The notes beneath the pieces were generated by a model. The model did no database searches. It was not told the origin of the DNA and saw only the letters and a list, made by a program, of their open reading frames with translations. Below are positions 10,846 through 23,393 of a stretch of 64,000 bases of DNA, one piece after another. Position numbers and translations under genes: made by a program. The stretch's first letter is position 1; the number at the start of each line of letters is the position of its first letter. Origin of the DNA: Rhynchonema sp. JSB1_4 (Eukaryota > Nematoda > Chromadorea > Monhysterida > Xyalidae); NCBI GenBank assembly GCA_030248065.1, contig JASAMV010002571.1, positions 49,049 to 113,048 of the forward strand, given 5' to 3'.

Positions 10846-13800
10846 AGAATTTTTAACGTGCACAGTGTGTGTGCAGTACCGGGTGCAATTTTAGGCTGAA
10901 AGTAGAAAGCATGCACCAACTTCCTGGTGCAAAACACAGGCTGCGTGCACGCGCGTGCATGCGCGTGCGTGCGTGCACGCAAAGCTATACTTCGGTTTTT
11001 TTGCCCTGCACCAGGAAGTGCGTGCACGCCTGGAATTGGACCTGGATGGAGCTGTGTATGTGTCGCACAATCAATCGGGACCCTACATATGTACAGTATA
11101 CTCATGGCTTATATTCATGTGGTCAACGCACATCGTTGACGCTGGACGTCAACGCGCAGCCCAATGTCATAATTCGTCCGTTCTCATTTCGAGCTGCTTT
11201 GGTCTGGCTGCGTTGACGTACATATACATGCCGAGCAGTGTCGACGACCAAACAACTGGCCATGTTTCGGGCTGATTGTTATGTATAAGAATACATAGTC
11301 ACCTAAGATCCTCAATTAAAGCCATCAACTCAAAGCAGCGCTGAGTGAGCCATCTGAGTTGATCACATATCAATAAGTCACATTTCGTTCACTGATGTGT
11401 GCAAAATTCATTCAAGCTCACCGTCGTTGTTGCGAGTACCACAATTCGAGCATACAAACATGTTCTTCTTGTTCGGATCTTCCACAATACCCGATTGGGT
11501 TCAATTTTTGTACGTACTTTGATGCAATTTTTAAATTTGTTGACTGTCGAAAACGTATTTTCATACACAAGTGTTTCATCACCTGAATGATAACATAACC
11601 TACGCGTTACGAATACGCACACCACGCAACAAGCTGCCACAGTCGACCCTCTTTATAGTGGACGTATCAGTATGATGACCTTGTGTCCAACCTGCAGCTT
11701 ATATATTCCGTTTTTGTTTTGCTCTCCAATGACGCATGCACCATGCAAGTAAATTAGTGATGAAAGCACAGTACAGGACTGGTTGGGACAATTGCGAGTT
11801 ACTATTGAATACAACACGGCTGTAACACAGCTACAGCACACAAAAGCTACATACTATAAAGCGTCAAGGGGAGAAAAGAACACGAACATGTTGACGGAAC
11901 TGAAAATTCTGAAGCATGGACTCATGCCAATATGCCCTCCGAGCCCGGCATTGCCGTTTGACGTAGACGAGGCTTATATTACGTCGTCTTCTCTGCAATA
12001 GCGACTGTTTTCCACCAAAACGAGTCACTAAGAAGTGGATGAACTGTATGCACAGGACAAAACATGGATCAAGAGCGCATGCTTTTGGATCGTGCCGCCG
12101 TGTGCTTGAATCTATCCGTTGGACGATATTTTGGCTCTGTCAAAATGTTTGTTGATGTTTCGTAGTAACTGCGCGTGAAACAAATTTGAACACCAACGCT
12201 TGTGTTTGTGAAATGCTACACTGTATTAGTACCAGGAAAAAGAATTTCGCACATGGAAACAAATGGAAAAAAAGATTTCCACGTGTTGCTCCAAGTTGTT
12301 TGTGGTTACCGATGAAAATAGAGTCACCCGGACCTGAACCATCCGTGGTCCAGGACTCCCAGTCAATGTAAAGTCATCATAAAATGTCCTGTTGTTTCAT
12401 TGAGAATCACGCAGTTGACCGTGGGACGCTCATTTCGTTTCGGCTGATGGCCAATTGAGCAAAGCCAGGTTAAGCAAAGCAAAAAAGAGCAGAGACCAAA
12501 AGAGCATAACCTAAAAACGATTATAAGCATGAGCTTAAATCTAAGGCCGAGCACCACGAAGCTAAGCCTAACTGTGCGCCTAACCCTGTTCAAAATAAGC
12601 CGAAGCCCTTAGCCGCTGAAACAAAATAAGGGCGGGCTTAGGTTGAATCCGGAAATCGGAATCCGGAAATATTTCCGGAAAACGCATAACTTTTACATGC
12701 AAATTCTTGCGTTTTCCGGAAATAATTCCGGAGCCCAGAAATGTTTTGTACTTTTGCATGAAAATTATTTCCGGGTTCCGGATTCCGGATTTAACCTAAG
12801 TTCGCCCTAAAGGTTCTGCTCTTTTTCTTGTTCAAAGTGCTCTTGCGTAGACAAGTATTACCCGGACGCGGTGACCTTTTTACCATCCAGACATATTCAA
12901 TTTATTTTACATTTGTCTGTTTCTTTTACAATTCGCACAGTTGCTGTTTTAAAGCAACAACAATTAAAAAGAAAGAGATGTTAACTGTGAAAACTGGGGG
13001 AATGCAAAGTTAAAAAATATATGGTTACATACAACTTGTATGTAACATACAACACAGTCAGTCGGTCACTGAAATTATCAAGAAGCTACAGCAAATCAAG
13101 AGGATAAAAAATTGGACAAAATATTCTAAGAATAACATATCTGATGCTAGACTTCAAAAATACGACACACGCAAACCTTTTGAAACGGACTTGGTGTAAT
13201 CGAAGAAACAATGAATTTAAAAGAAGAACACTGACGTTTGTACACTTTCTTGGACGAAAAAGTGAATAATTTGGCACACAACAAAATATTGTTCCATGGA
13301 ATTTTTGCAAAAAAATGGAATGTTTCGTTTTTTGTTTCAGATCACAAGAAAACCACAATCGTTCGTTTGAATTCCAAGCGTAAATTTAAGAAAAATACAA
13401 TCATACTGTAGCTACATAGGAGGACAGAACAGCTATGAAAAAAAATTATTTTTCAGCAACGGAAGAATCGAATATGGAGTAGAAGTCTTGAAAAACACAC
13501 GGCAACAAAAAATAGTGTGCAATTGTATATTCTCATTGAGAACATCTTATCACTGCGCTGGATCTTGTTCATCAAACTACTTTTTGTAGTTTCTGAATTC
13601 CGAGTAACATCACCGTGAGCTCTTCCTGAAAAGATAAGCAACAAAACCTGTGATGTTGGTGCGGTAACGTAGTTGACAAGGTTGGTTATTGGTGCCCAGT
13701 ATTTACGTGCACAATATACAGTGACCCACAAAATGTGAAAGTGTTTGTTGTCTCCCACCCCGCCTCAAAATCATGAAAGTAATAAATATAATGACAAGCC

Positions 13801-14520
13801 TTTATGTTTGGTGACCTCAATCACCTCCGATTTACATAATAATGAAAGGCTTTTCTCACAAGCTTGATTGGAATAAACATAAAAAACTTCGCGTAGGCTA
13901 CCGTTAGGCCTGTTCATACGTAATCCACACCCACACCCACGAGAAATACTATGCTCACGTGTCAAATCCGTTGCCACCCGTGTTATAACAATGATGTAAA
14001 CCGTGACACATAACCTGCAATTTACCGCACATTTTTCATCCCACGCATGTTTTTTTGCCAATTTTTATTATTATTGTTGATGTAATTATATATAGCATGC
14101 ATACCTCAGCATGCATACCTCAGGTTGGGTGGTTCAAGACCGAGCACGCACGCATGAAAACTCAAACGTCAATAGTGATGTACTTGTTCATGTTTTACAC
14201 ACGATGTTGCCGCCAATATACTGTACTTTGTGATGCGCTTTCAATTACTGTTGGTTTTTTATCGCACTTTATTTTCTTGCAATTACCGGCAATAATATCA
14301 GCGCGTTTTGATGTGCACCCGCATGCATGCGTGCATGTGCATGCAGGGTGTTTATGCTGTTTTCGCACGGTTTCCGGGAGCATGCATTTGGTAACATAAC
14401 AGGTAGAAATACTGAATAAAAAAATTGTCAAATTTACACGCCGGAAATTGTTGTTATTGAGAATGGGTGTGCGTTGTTTGTGTTTTTGACGCGTGGGCGA
14501 TGGTTTTCATCCGCCCAATC
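10846..14520. other. Gene-poor interval with dispersed repeats
   Basis: No convincing exon is visible. It contains GT/GC-rich words near 10930-11040 with an inverted TTCCTGGTGCA/TGCACCAGGAAG pair (10919 and 11007), a GTCAACGCACATCGTTGACG element (11119-11160), a pogo-like end at 11640, a CCGGAAAT foldback (12627-12810) and a palindromic GTATGT stretch at 13020-13052. The last 100 bases before 14528 are the protease promoter region. Confidence 0.6.
12627..12810. repeat. Foldback MITE of the CCGGAAAT family, copy 1
   Basis: Inverted ends TTAGGGCG.ACTTAGGTT with AATCCGG are visible at both sides: TAAGGGCGGGCTTAGG at 12627 and CCTAAGTTCGCCCTAA at 12795-12810. The interior is repeated CCGGAAAT/ATTTCCGG. 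The sister copy is at 36426-36608. Confidence 0.8.
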
Positions 14521-14527
14521 TGAATCC

Positions 14528-14535
14528 TATAAATA
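14528..14535 (+). promoter_or_regulatory. TATA box of the protease gene
   Basis: TATAAATA lies 135 bases before the ATG at 14670. A start site around 14558-14565 (TCACAGAGTTCATT) would fit normal TATA spacing. Confidence 0.6.
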
Positions 14536-14669
14536 CGGGCGTAAATCGTCACAGAGTTCATTCCAAGCCATTCATGTCAAAGCGGATAAAAACTTGTTTG
14601 CTCTACTTCACTCAACTTCTCCGGTCACTTGTTGAAGAACAACCTAATATCATCACCCTGTGAAACATC

Positions 14670-17600
14670 ATGTACCTAGCCGTGAATCATCGCGTTGCGC
14701 TGTGTCTGGTCGCACTGGTTGTCGGCTGCGCACTGGCAGGACCGAAAGGACGTGGACAAGCCAGAGGGCGTGGACATCAAAATAGGGGACAAGGAAGTCG
14801 GGGACGAGGTCAGGGTCATGGTCAAGCGTCTACTGGTGAGTGGATGTGCTTCTGAGAGATTTCAATTACATTTCTTCCATAAAAACTCATGATCGCCTCC
14901 GGTTTTGTCTACGTGTGACTGTTTCAAAATTTTCTTCTCCCATTGATCTTTGACCAGCGTTAGGCAGTTGACATTTACGCTGGTCTAAGCTAGTGCAACC
15001 GTTAATCTCAAAGCAAAAATCAATTGAGCAAGGCAAGAAGGATGCAGGAACACCAAGTTGGTCCGGACCGGCTCATTGACCGAGTTTGGAAATCCGGGCT
15101 TAAATGATGTTCAAAAAACCATCGACCAATTTGATTACAGACAGCCAAACCCGTCATGATTGGTATGGCGGTGGAGGTGACTACTACGGGCACGGCGGTG
15201 ACTATGGCCATGGAGATTGGGGCACCTACCCTGATTCAGGCTCAGACTCCGACTGGGGTACCTGGCCTGATCACGGATCAGATTGGGGCACTTGGCCAGA
15301 TCATGGGTCCGACCCCGATTGGGGAACCTGGCCCGGACATGGTGACTATGATGATGACTGTTGGTGGCATGGAACTTGTGGCGATGGTAAGTATATACGC
15401 CCTTTTTCATAGAATCTACAGTTGAACTTCTTGATGGTAGTCGTGAACCCGCGTCTCTGGTTAACTTTTCAAAATACTTATATTATCCCACCTAACGCGG
15501 CAAATAGGCAAAACGCGGCAATTTTCTGTAAATAGTCGGCCAACTCTATGCGGACGTGATTGGTTGCCCGCATTATTCGTCGCCAAAACTAGCGGTAATC
15601 ATAGAAGGGCGCAGGTGAATACGGTGCTGAAGGAAGGCGCTAGACTAGAGAGTCGCTGGTATTAGTTTTTTCGTTGTAAAATTAATAAGCACAGCAAAAT
15701 ATTGTGACAGACACTGGTGACTTTGGAGATTACCCTATCGACTACTATTACGGTGGGGATTACAACAACACGGATATTGTGGACCCGTGTTTAATTCATG
15801 GGAACTGCAGTGGTACGTGTGCATGTGTGCAGTGCTCAATTTTGACACTACAAGCACGTGGGACTCGGTGTGTGCACAAAATTGCATTCAGTTACTTCCG
15901 AGTATTTTATTTTAAGGGATCATTCAGTTATAATTATTTAGTTTCCTGCACAAACATATATACATATAACGAAGAACTGATTGGATTTGCAAAAACGCCC
16001 AAGCCAACTTTCAGATGGTAGTACCACGGATGGCCCAACAACCCCGACCCAGGCTCCGACCACACAGCCACCCACGGGCGGCGGTGGTAACACCAATCCA
16101 CGTCAATGTGGTCGACCGGCAGTCACGCCAAGCACACGGATCACATGTTGGTGTGGTTTTTTAGCAGTTTCTTTTTTTCGAATTAAAAAAATCAGCATCA
16201 GACACGTTGATGTGATCCCTACTTTGGTCACGTGCGGCTAAATGCTTGAATAGAGTTCTGTGATCGCAATTTTGACCAACCAGAGCAAAAGAGATGTTTC
16301 AAGAAAATTATGAAAAAGATTTTCACAGTAGTCAAAACTGATGTCAATAAATATATGTATATATAGTAAAATTCTAATTTCGCTCCTAATGCAGTTTTAC
16401 CGACGCAGGAACACTCCCGTTCGAAGTCGAGGCAGGCAACAAAGTCAACACGCAGTCAACAAGCCACGCTGCTGACAACACACAGCTTGTGTGACTGAAA
16501 CATTCGAAACGCACATGAGCCAGCTGCGTGGCTTGTTGACACTGTCTGTTGAGCTTGTTGCCTGCCTCGACTTCGAACGCGAGTTTCCCTGCGTCTGTTG
16601 AAATGCATGAGGCAACGAATTTGGTAACTTTGTGTATACACCATCTTTCCGCACACTACAGTCGGCAGCGAGGCCACACCGAACAGCTGGCCATGGCAAG
16701 TGGCACTGGGCACCACCAATGGCAACATGTGGCGTGGATGTGGCGGCTCGATTGTGTCCGACCGCATTGTCGTCACGGCGGCGCACTGTGTGTAAGTTGA
16801 CAAACACGTTTTGCCTGATGTGTCAAGGTGATGCGAGAGTGGGTGGACGCACTGACGCACTATAGGTTCATGACCACTGAAAAAACAGTTACCGGCATGC
16901 CATGCTTTGGCATCATCAGGGTCCGGGTTTGATCGGAGCGGGTTTATGTGAATCCCGTGTTTTGCTGAATCAAAATTGCAAATTGTTCTTCCACAATCAA
17001 AAAGTTGTCGTCTGATTAACAATTTTTGGTCTATTTCACCCTTCACAACAATATTGTCGGCGACAAAGTACAGAACATGAACTTGTGTTGACCTATAGCC
17101 TCACTGTGATGTCAGCCAAGTGCCAACCGACCAGTGAGATATGGCCACTGTGATACACATTCACGTTCAAATCCAGGTGTGACAACGCAGTGCGTCAACC
17201 ACTCCATAATTAGTCAAATGTCCCAACATCATACACTATGCGCGTTGCCCCGTTTCCAGCACGGGCGACACGTCCGATCTGTGCGTGTTCGTCGGCATCC
17301 ACGACCTACCCGCGGCGCAACAGTCGGCCGCGTGTCACCGCGTGTCGCGCGTCGTGTCGCATCCCCAGTACAACGACAACACCGTACAAAACGACATTGC
17401 CCTCATTCACTTGGCCAACCCGCTGCCGCTGAGCGACGCCGTCATGCCCGTCTGTGTGCCTCAAGGCGATGTGCCCGCTAAGACCACCTGTTTTGTGTCC
17501 GGCTGGGGACGGACCAATCCGAACAGTTAGTTGGCACTTTTTACCTTTTTAATATTTTAAGATATTGGGATCTGGAATCTGGTGATCGGTTCTGATCCAA

Positions 17601-18594
17601 TCTTGCCTCGGTCACTTGACTTTTTCTTTGCATTTGGGAGAGTTGCTGATGCGCAGCAGTTTTGACAAGCGCAAATGTCTCTCCCAGGTTGCAAAAAAAC
17701 AAGCACAGTCGAAATTAGTGGCATCAGTGTACACATCGAAATAAAATCAGTTGTGTGACCGTTAGACGCCCTTGTCAGAAGACGGATCCCTAGTCACCGT
17801 CAGCTGCCGGCACTTAGGGTTTGTTGTACCCTAGCACTTCAACCCGTAGAAACATGAAAACATCAATTTCCAGGCCAAAACACGGCCGACCGATTGCAAC
17901 AAGGCAAAGTGACAACGGAAGCGCAAAGCACGTGCAATGCGCGCTATGGTGGTGCATTTGACGCTACGGCCATGGTGTGCGCGTTTGGCGTGCGCAACTC
18001 GAACGGCCTGCCAGACAGTTGTAATGTTAGTGTGGTGAAACATTTTGTGGTATGTCCACTATTCATCTGAGTTGCGTAATGATGAAAATCGACACAAACT
18101 CGGTCGTTATGATTATCACTATGCTGGAACCAAAACAGCGCTTAAAATTGCCAAGTAGACAATTTCCAGAGAGGGAAAGGTTAGAAAGGTGTAACATTGT
18201 ACCGTGTCGTCGAGGTCATGTACAGTCGAGCCTCTTTATGGAGACACTTCAATTAAACCGAAACCCACCACATGGACACCGACAGTTTAATATTCCCAAT
18301 CCGTTCTCTGGCCGGCCAACCACAAAGTGAATTATATTCTTCTTCGTCACCGAAATTCCGGGTCCCACGAACTACGAAGAGACTAGACTGTGTACTCCAA
18401 CATCTAACCCCCAATTTCGCCTACTACAGGGTGACAGCGGCGGCCCACTAGTGTGTCAGGCCTCGTCAGGGGAGTGGCGTCTTCAGGGTGTGGTATCGTG
18501 GGGCTACGAATGCAGTAACGAGCAGTTCCCAGGCGTGTACACACGTGTGCCACATTTCACTAGCATGATCCAAAATGCCATCAACAATCCTTAG
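14670..18594 (+). CDS. Secreted trypsin-like serine protease with acidic Trp-rich N-terminal region
   Basis: Exons 14670-14835, 15141-15386, 15711-15812, 16015-16146, 16662-16791, 17260-17525, 17874-18025 and 18430-18594 sum to 1359 nt (452 residues). A signal peptide ([16 protein letters not shown]) is followed by a Gly/Arg/Gln stretch, then repeats of the type [11 protein letters not shown], then a Thr/Pro/Gly linker and CGRP. The S1 domain starts at [19 protein letters not shown]. The triad is TAAHC (His), NDIALIH (Asp) and GDSGGP (Ser); DSC six residues before the Ser gives the Asp expected for trypsin-like cleavage after Lys/Arg. The usual IVGG activation site is ITFG here. It probably acts outside the cell, with the acidic repeats binding a matrix, mineral or polycation; that role is inference. 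Nearly all introns are phase 1 in the N-terminal part, which suits exon shuffling. Confidence 0.93.
16366..16630. repeat. Hairpin element, AGTAAATTTC family, copy 1 (protease intron)
   Basis: Two arms of about 125 bases pair with each other around the centre CTGAAACATTCGAAACG (16496-16512). The arms contain GACGCAGG...CCCGTTCGAAGTCGAGGC and its inverse. It ends about 30 bases before the exon at 16662. Copies 2 and 3 are at 30978 and 42054. Confidence 0.88.
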
Positions 18595-19109
18595 ACCTGA
18601 TGTTTCATTATGGTGCTGTTGAGCAAGCCAAAGTTTTGTTGGAACTTGTTATGTAATCACGCCGTGTTGCTATACGTCTTGAAGATTTGCGTTTCCCCTT
18701 TTCCAAATTCTTGCACCTGTGGGCTGTGAATTAAGTGATTTTGAAAACCAGGTACACTACCTAAATTGTCACATTTGTACAAAATTGTTGTGCTTGTATG
18801 CGTACTGTGGCGGTCTGGTCACAACCAAAAAGTTCCACTTGTGTTGATTCGTTGGCTGTTATTGCACCGAAACGGATTTTCTGGGTTTTTTTTGCGCCAT
18901 GAATGCGATACCGGTGATTTACACAATAAAATTGCGAATCTAAGCGTCCCTTGTACTTGGTCTCAGTTAAAGTCTTCATTCACACTGACAAATCCGCAGA
19001 GACGCTCAGAGAGGCTATCTCAGAGACGCAACAGTTACCACGAGTGTTCATTGACATCAACATGAAAAAATTAAAAAAATTAAAGTTTTATAGAATAAGT
19101 TGCCCCAAC
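18595..19109. other. Intergenic stretch between protease and calbindin-like gene
   Basis: The two genes converge here. GATGTTTCA follows the protease stop at 18599. I could not find the last calbindin exon expected after 19110, nor another gene. Confidence 0.5.
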
Positions 19110-22100
19110 CTGGCATATTTGTCCGTCGCCATCGAGGTCGCATGATTTCATCAACATTTTTTGGAACTGTGCCAAGTCCTCGGCCGTGTATGCCTGAATC
19201 ACCAAGGGGAATATCCGGATGCATGTATGGTAACTAAAATAAGTTCCAGTGCTCTTACGCTGCAAATTTGTATCTTTTTGAAATTTTCAGTTCTTTGAAT
19301 TCATGAATGATATATTTTCTTTTTGAAATCTTCAGTTCTTTGAATTCATAAATTAGATACCTGGGTCCTAATCATTTTCTCTATCTTGACGCGTGAATTG
19401 TTTTGCGTGAGAGCACAGGACGCGTGTGTATTGTTGAATTTTGATCAAATGATAAACCAAAGAAATAAGATATGTCGACCAGGCCAGTTGCGAGGTGGTT
19501 GACGCACAGCGTTGATCCAGTCTCGTGTGAATAAAGTTGTGTCAACAACAAGTGTCAACCACCCCACAATAAAGCCTTCACTTCATAAATGGTTAACTGC
19601 ACACACACGCGCACAAGACCATGACATGCACTATGACGACGGATGCAGCGAACATGAGACAAGGGAAGCACACATTGATTTTGACGATGGCTACAAATGT
19701 GTTTGTCTCATGTTGCTAACTGGAAAACTGCTAAAACTGCTCCCGATCCGCTCCCCACAGCCCACACTACACACAATGCATATTTTGATGTTTTACGTTT
19801 CATGTTGTGTTCTTTTCAAACCAACTTAAATTTTCAACCGAAGTAAAACGTTCTGAAGTACCCACTATGGTGACATGACAACGCCTACTCAGAAAGGGAT
19901 GCCACCGGTCAATATCCGGCTAAAAATATTAAAAACACAAACATGTACATAGGTATAAAACACAGACAATGAAAAAAGTTTGAACGTGGACGTAAATCCC
20001 CCAAAAACACAGAGTGCAGTTATATAGCCGCGGCAGAAACGGGCGCTGCAATTGGGACATTCTGGGATACCTTTTCTGCATCCTCGGTCTAAAAAAGCAT
20101 TGTACACAATTCAGAAACTAAAAGGTAAATTTTTGTCAGATGACACAGCTTAATTCGAAGCACAATTACGCTGGTCATACCGGTTTCATGAGCTCCATCA
20201 AATCGCGCGAGAATCCAGAGATTTCCTCGGCCTCCAAATGACCGCTTCCGTCATAAAAAATGAAAATCTGATGAGTACGCTCTCAAATTTTAATGTGTTA
20301 ATAAATATCTAACATGCTATTATCTGAAAGACGAATAACTTTTTTCAACGACGCACCTTATCGTACGACTCGAACACCTTCTTGATATCCATATAGGTGA
20401 CCGGTACGGAGTCCTGCAACAGCATCGCATATGAAACATTTCACAGCATGTTCCATGGCCACAATACTCTGCGCTTAACTATCAGGCTTGTGAGGTTACA
20501 AAAATTTAGAAAATCGACTTTTTAAAGCACGGAAAAATGTAAAATTTTATGAAAATTCGAAACAGAAAAAATTTCGGGGAACACCTTCAGTAACGATCCT
20601 GAGAAGGTGTCCTTGAGCACGTTCTCCTTGACCGGCAGCAGCCTGGCCATCTCAGCCAGCTCCAATTTGCCGTCGTTATTTGCGTCGAAGATTTGCAACT
20701 TGAAAAAAGTAGTTCATTAATACTGAAAAATCAATACTTCAAAATATAAGAAAATAGCATGGTGTTACGCAAAACTGAAAGTTAAAAAACTAAAAAACGT
20801 ACGATTGCATTACAATATTCATCGAGTTTCTCGATTGCCATATTCTTGCCGTCCGGATGCGCTTGGCGCATGAGATCGGACATGAAACTCTGCAATAATG
20901 AAACATCTCTGCAGCGCACGTGCGCAGACAACAAATCTGATGTTTCATGTCGCTCGAACATTTCTGCCGGCGTCAAACCTTTAGCTCCGGTCCTTCGATA
21001 AACCCACTGCTGTCGGCGTCGTACTTTTTCCAAATCTGAGTGAATTTGTATGGAAGTTGAATTCAGGTCAGCTACCGTTGTTTTCCGGTTACAACCCCCC
21101 CCCAAAGCGAGCTACTGTATCTTACGTGATATTTCGTACTTTTTGATCAAAATCTTTGCCTTTCATGCACATACAACCAAAAGACAGTCTATACAAAGCG
21201 TCTGTAAGACACAAAAACGTGTTGCAATTAGGTATAAACCATATTCGAAAAGAACTAAAATTTTACGTGGGGCTCTATTCGGAAGATGGTTCGAATAAAG
21301 CCCCCATGAGGCTCTATGTATTTGGGAATAAAAATAATTTTCAAAATCCGATTTCCCACGTACTACCGAATAAAGCCCCAGGGGCAGTAACCGGAAAACT
21401 CTGGTATATACCTAGCATATTTTGAAATGCATTAACAAAACGTTTCATTTCGTTTAGATAAACATAAAAGTTTGGGTACTAGTCCAGCTCGCCCACAATG
21501 GTGGTTTAGATTTTGGGCTTAGGCTTAGGCAGGGTCAGACTGCCACTTCGGCTTAACATAATTCCAAACTACAGTAACTGTGGGCCTAAGCCCAAACCTA
21601 AACTACTGGGGACGAGCTGGACTATTACCAAAAGTTACACCTTCATGAAGTCGACGCTGTTTGTGAGTCGGTTATCAAGATTGAAAACGAGCAGAAAGTT
21701 CTCATCGACCGGCAGCAGTTGGGCCAACTGCAAATTGGGCAATTTATAAGAAAACACATTTTCAAGTATTTTTCAATCATGCCCAACCTCACGAATTTCA
21801 ATCTTTCCATCCCCATTTTCGTCGTACGCATCAAGAAAGTCTTGTTTCAACTCCGCGAACAGCGTTGGTGAAATCACCTGTGTTTTGTTGATGTTTCATT
21901 TTAACAAAAACATGTAAAGTTGCAAGCTTTGTCAAAAAAATATAAGATTGTTTACTGAAAAACGCAAAGTTTGATTATACAGTCTGCCCTTATCGTTGTG
22001 ACTTGATCATCTTTATAATGCCGCATTCACAATGCAAGCGGATTAGCGGGTTAGCGGATTAGCAGGCGAGATGCGCACGCTTTTACATTCACAATGCAAA

Positions 22101-23393
22101 AAGCGGATTAGCGGATAAGCGGGTCAGCTGGTTTTCACACCCGCTAACCCGCTAATCCGCTAAAGGCGTGCGCTTCACAATGCAAAGCGGATTAGCGGGT
22201 TAGCGGATTAGCGTGCACGCTAATCCGTTTTTTGCGATTAGAACCGGTTCTATTTTTTGCGGATTAGGGCAGTGGGCGCGTCTTCAGAAATGTTTACCTT
22301 GCTTTGAAATTGGTACTAGAGTATAAAATAAGCTTGCACATGGGTAATTCAACACGCTGCGTTCATTGGAAGTATTTTTATTCCATTTTGCTGCTTGGTA
22401 AACAGCTGTTTTTTACATCCATCTGTGGATTAATGTGTTCAAAACTATCTTTTAAAGAAAACTATTCCGAAATCAAAGAATTGAGCGAAATGAATGGTGA
22501 TTACCTTCGTAAATAAAAAAGTCAAACAGCGCGCATTGTGAAGACAAACGCGTTTTGCGGATTTGCGGGTTAGCGGATTAGCGGACGCACATGAGCGGAC
22601 CCGCTAATCCGCTTTTCCAAATTTCCATTGTGAATGCAGAAGCGTGCGTAGAAAGCAGGCCCGCTAATCCGCAACCCGCTAATCCGCTAACCCGCTAACA
22701 CGCTAATCCGCTGCATCGTGAATTCGGCCTAACGGTATGCTGATTTACGTGCCTACCATGCATTTCCTATATAAATATAGTATACCTCATTGCCCACTTT
22801 CTCGCTGCTGCACACGCTGGTGACGAACTCGCGTAAGAACTGGTCGAGCTCCTCTGATTCGATGTAACCGTTGCCTGAACTTGGAAGGTACAACGTAAGT
22901 GAGATATTTATTGGTGATGTCAATTACATATTCAGTGATTGGTTACACCGATCATTAGACAGTCGATAGACATAAATTAGGCACGGTATCAATTTAAGAT
23001 ATCTGATCGGACTTGGTTTGATCACGCGATCTCTTGAACCAGGATTTCGAGATTTATTGACGCCACTGAGGTAAATTTCGACCAGCATAAAAGTTTTTCT
23101 CAGGCAGTCGCAGCATGCAACTCTCACGCTGCATCCTCAAAGGCTGATCGGATAAGATCCTATTTGGATCACCAAGTTTGTGCACTACGCACTGCTTTCC
23201 TCCAAACCATCAAGTTCAACACAGTAATGTGTCCGTCAACGACATGCGTCAACCACTCTTCAATAAGCCAACCCCAACCGTCCGAGTCATAGTGCTCCCA
23301 AATGGCCAGCAGTTGTGACGCTGTGAGGTTGTCGATTTCCTGATCCGTTTTGTTGCGGAATTGGCGTAGAAAATTCTGTGATTTCGCATCCAT
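19110..23393 (-). CDS. Six-EF-hand calcium-binding protein, calbindin-32/calretinin family
   Basis: Minus-strand exons: 23279-23393 (ATG), 22786-22874, 21788-21877, 21641-21727, 20979-21035, 20803-20889, 20585-20698, 20357-20413, about 20181-20252 (or to 20267), 19110-19193; a final exon was not found. EF loops are seen in order: [12 protein letters not shown] (split by an intron), [48 protein letters not shown] (junction uncertain), DLDGDGQI. Linkers such as [15 protein letters not shown] and [15 protein letters not shown] are characteristic of calbindin/calretinin/secretagogin proteins. The product is a cytosolic calcium buffer or sensor, in animals typical of neurons and some epithelia. 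The fifth EF-hand junction has an odd acceptor (see findings). Introns hold at least two foldback elements. Confidence 0.92.
19495..19575. repeat. Short GGTTGACGCA inverted-repeat MITE
   Basis: GGTGGTTGACGCACAGCG at 19494 and the inverse GTGTCAACCACC near 19550 bracket about 80 bases. Related GGTTGACGCA or TGCGTCAACC words occur near 3148, 7758, 11119, 17198, 23250, 26458, 34392, 49558 and 52853. Confidence 0.6.
21479..21627. repeat. Foldback element with GGCTTAGGC words in calbindin intron
   Basis: Ends AGTCCAGCTCG and CGAGCTGGACT are inverted, and inside are GGGCTTAGGCTTAGGC and the inverse GGGCCTAAGCCCAAACC. The element stops about 14 bases from the splice donor at 21641. Confidence 0.75.
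22017..22733. repeat. Foldback element built of 8-bp words GCGGATTA/GCGGGTTA
   Basis: Inverted ends GCCGCATTCACAATGCA and TGCATCGTGAATTCGGC enclose arrays of AGCGGATTAGCGGGTTAGCG and their inverse at 22034-22230 and 22555-22715. The middle (about 22260-22550) is unique and AT-rich. It lies in a calbindin intron. A relative with GCGCGTTA words is nested at 47126-48270. Confidence 0.85.
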
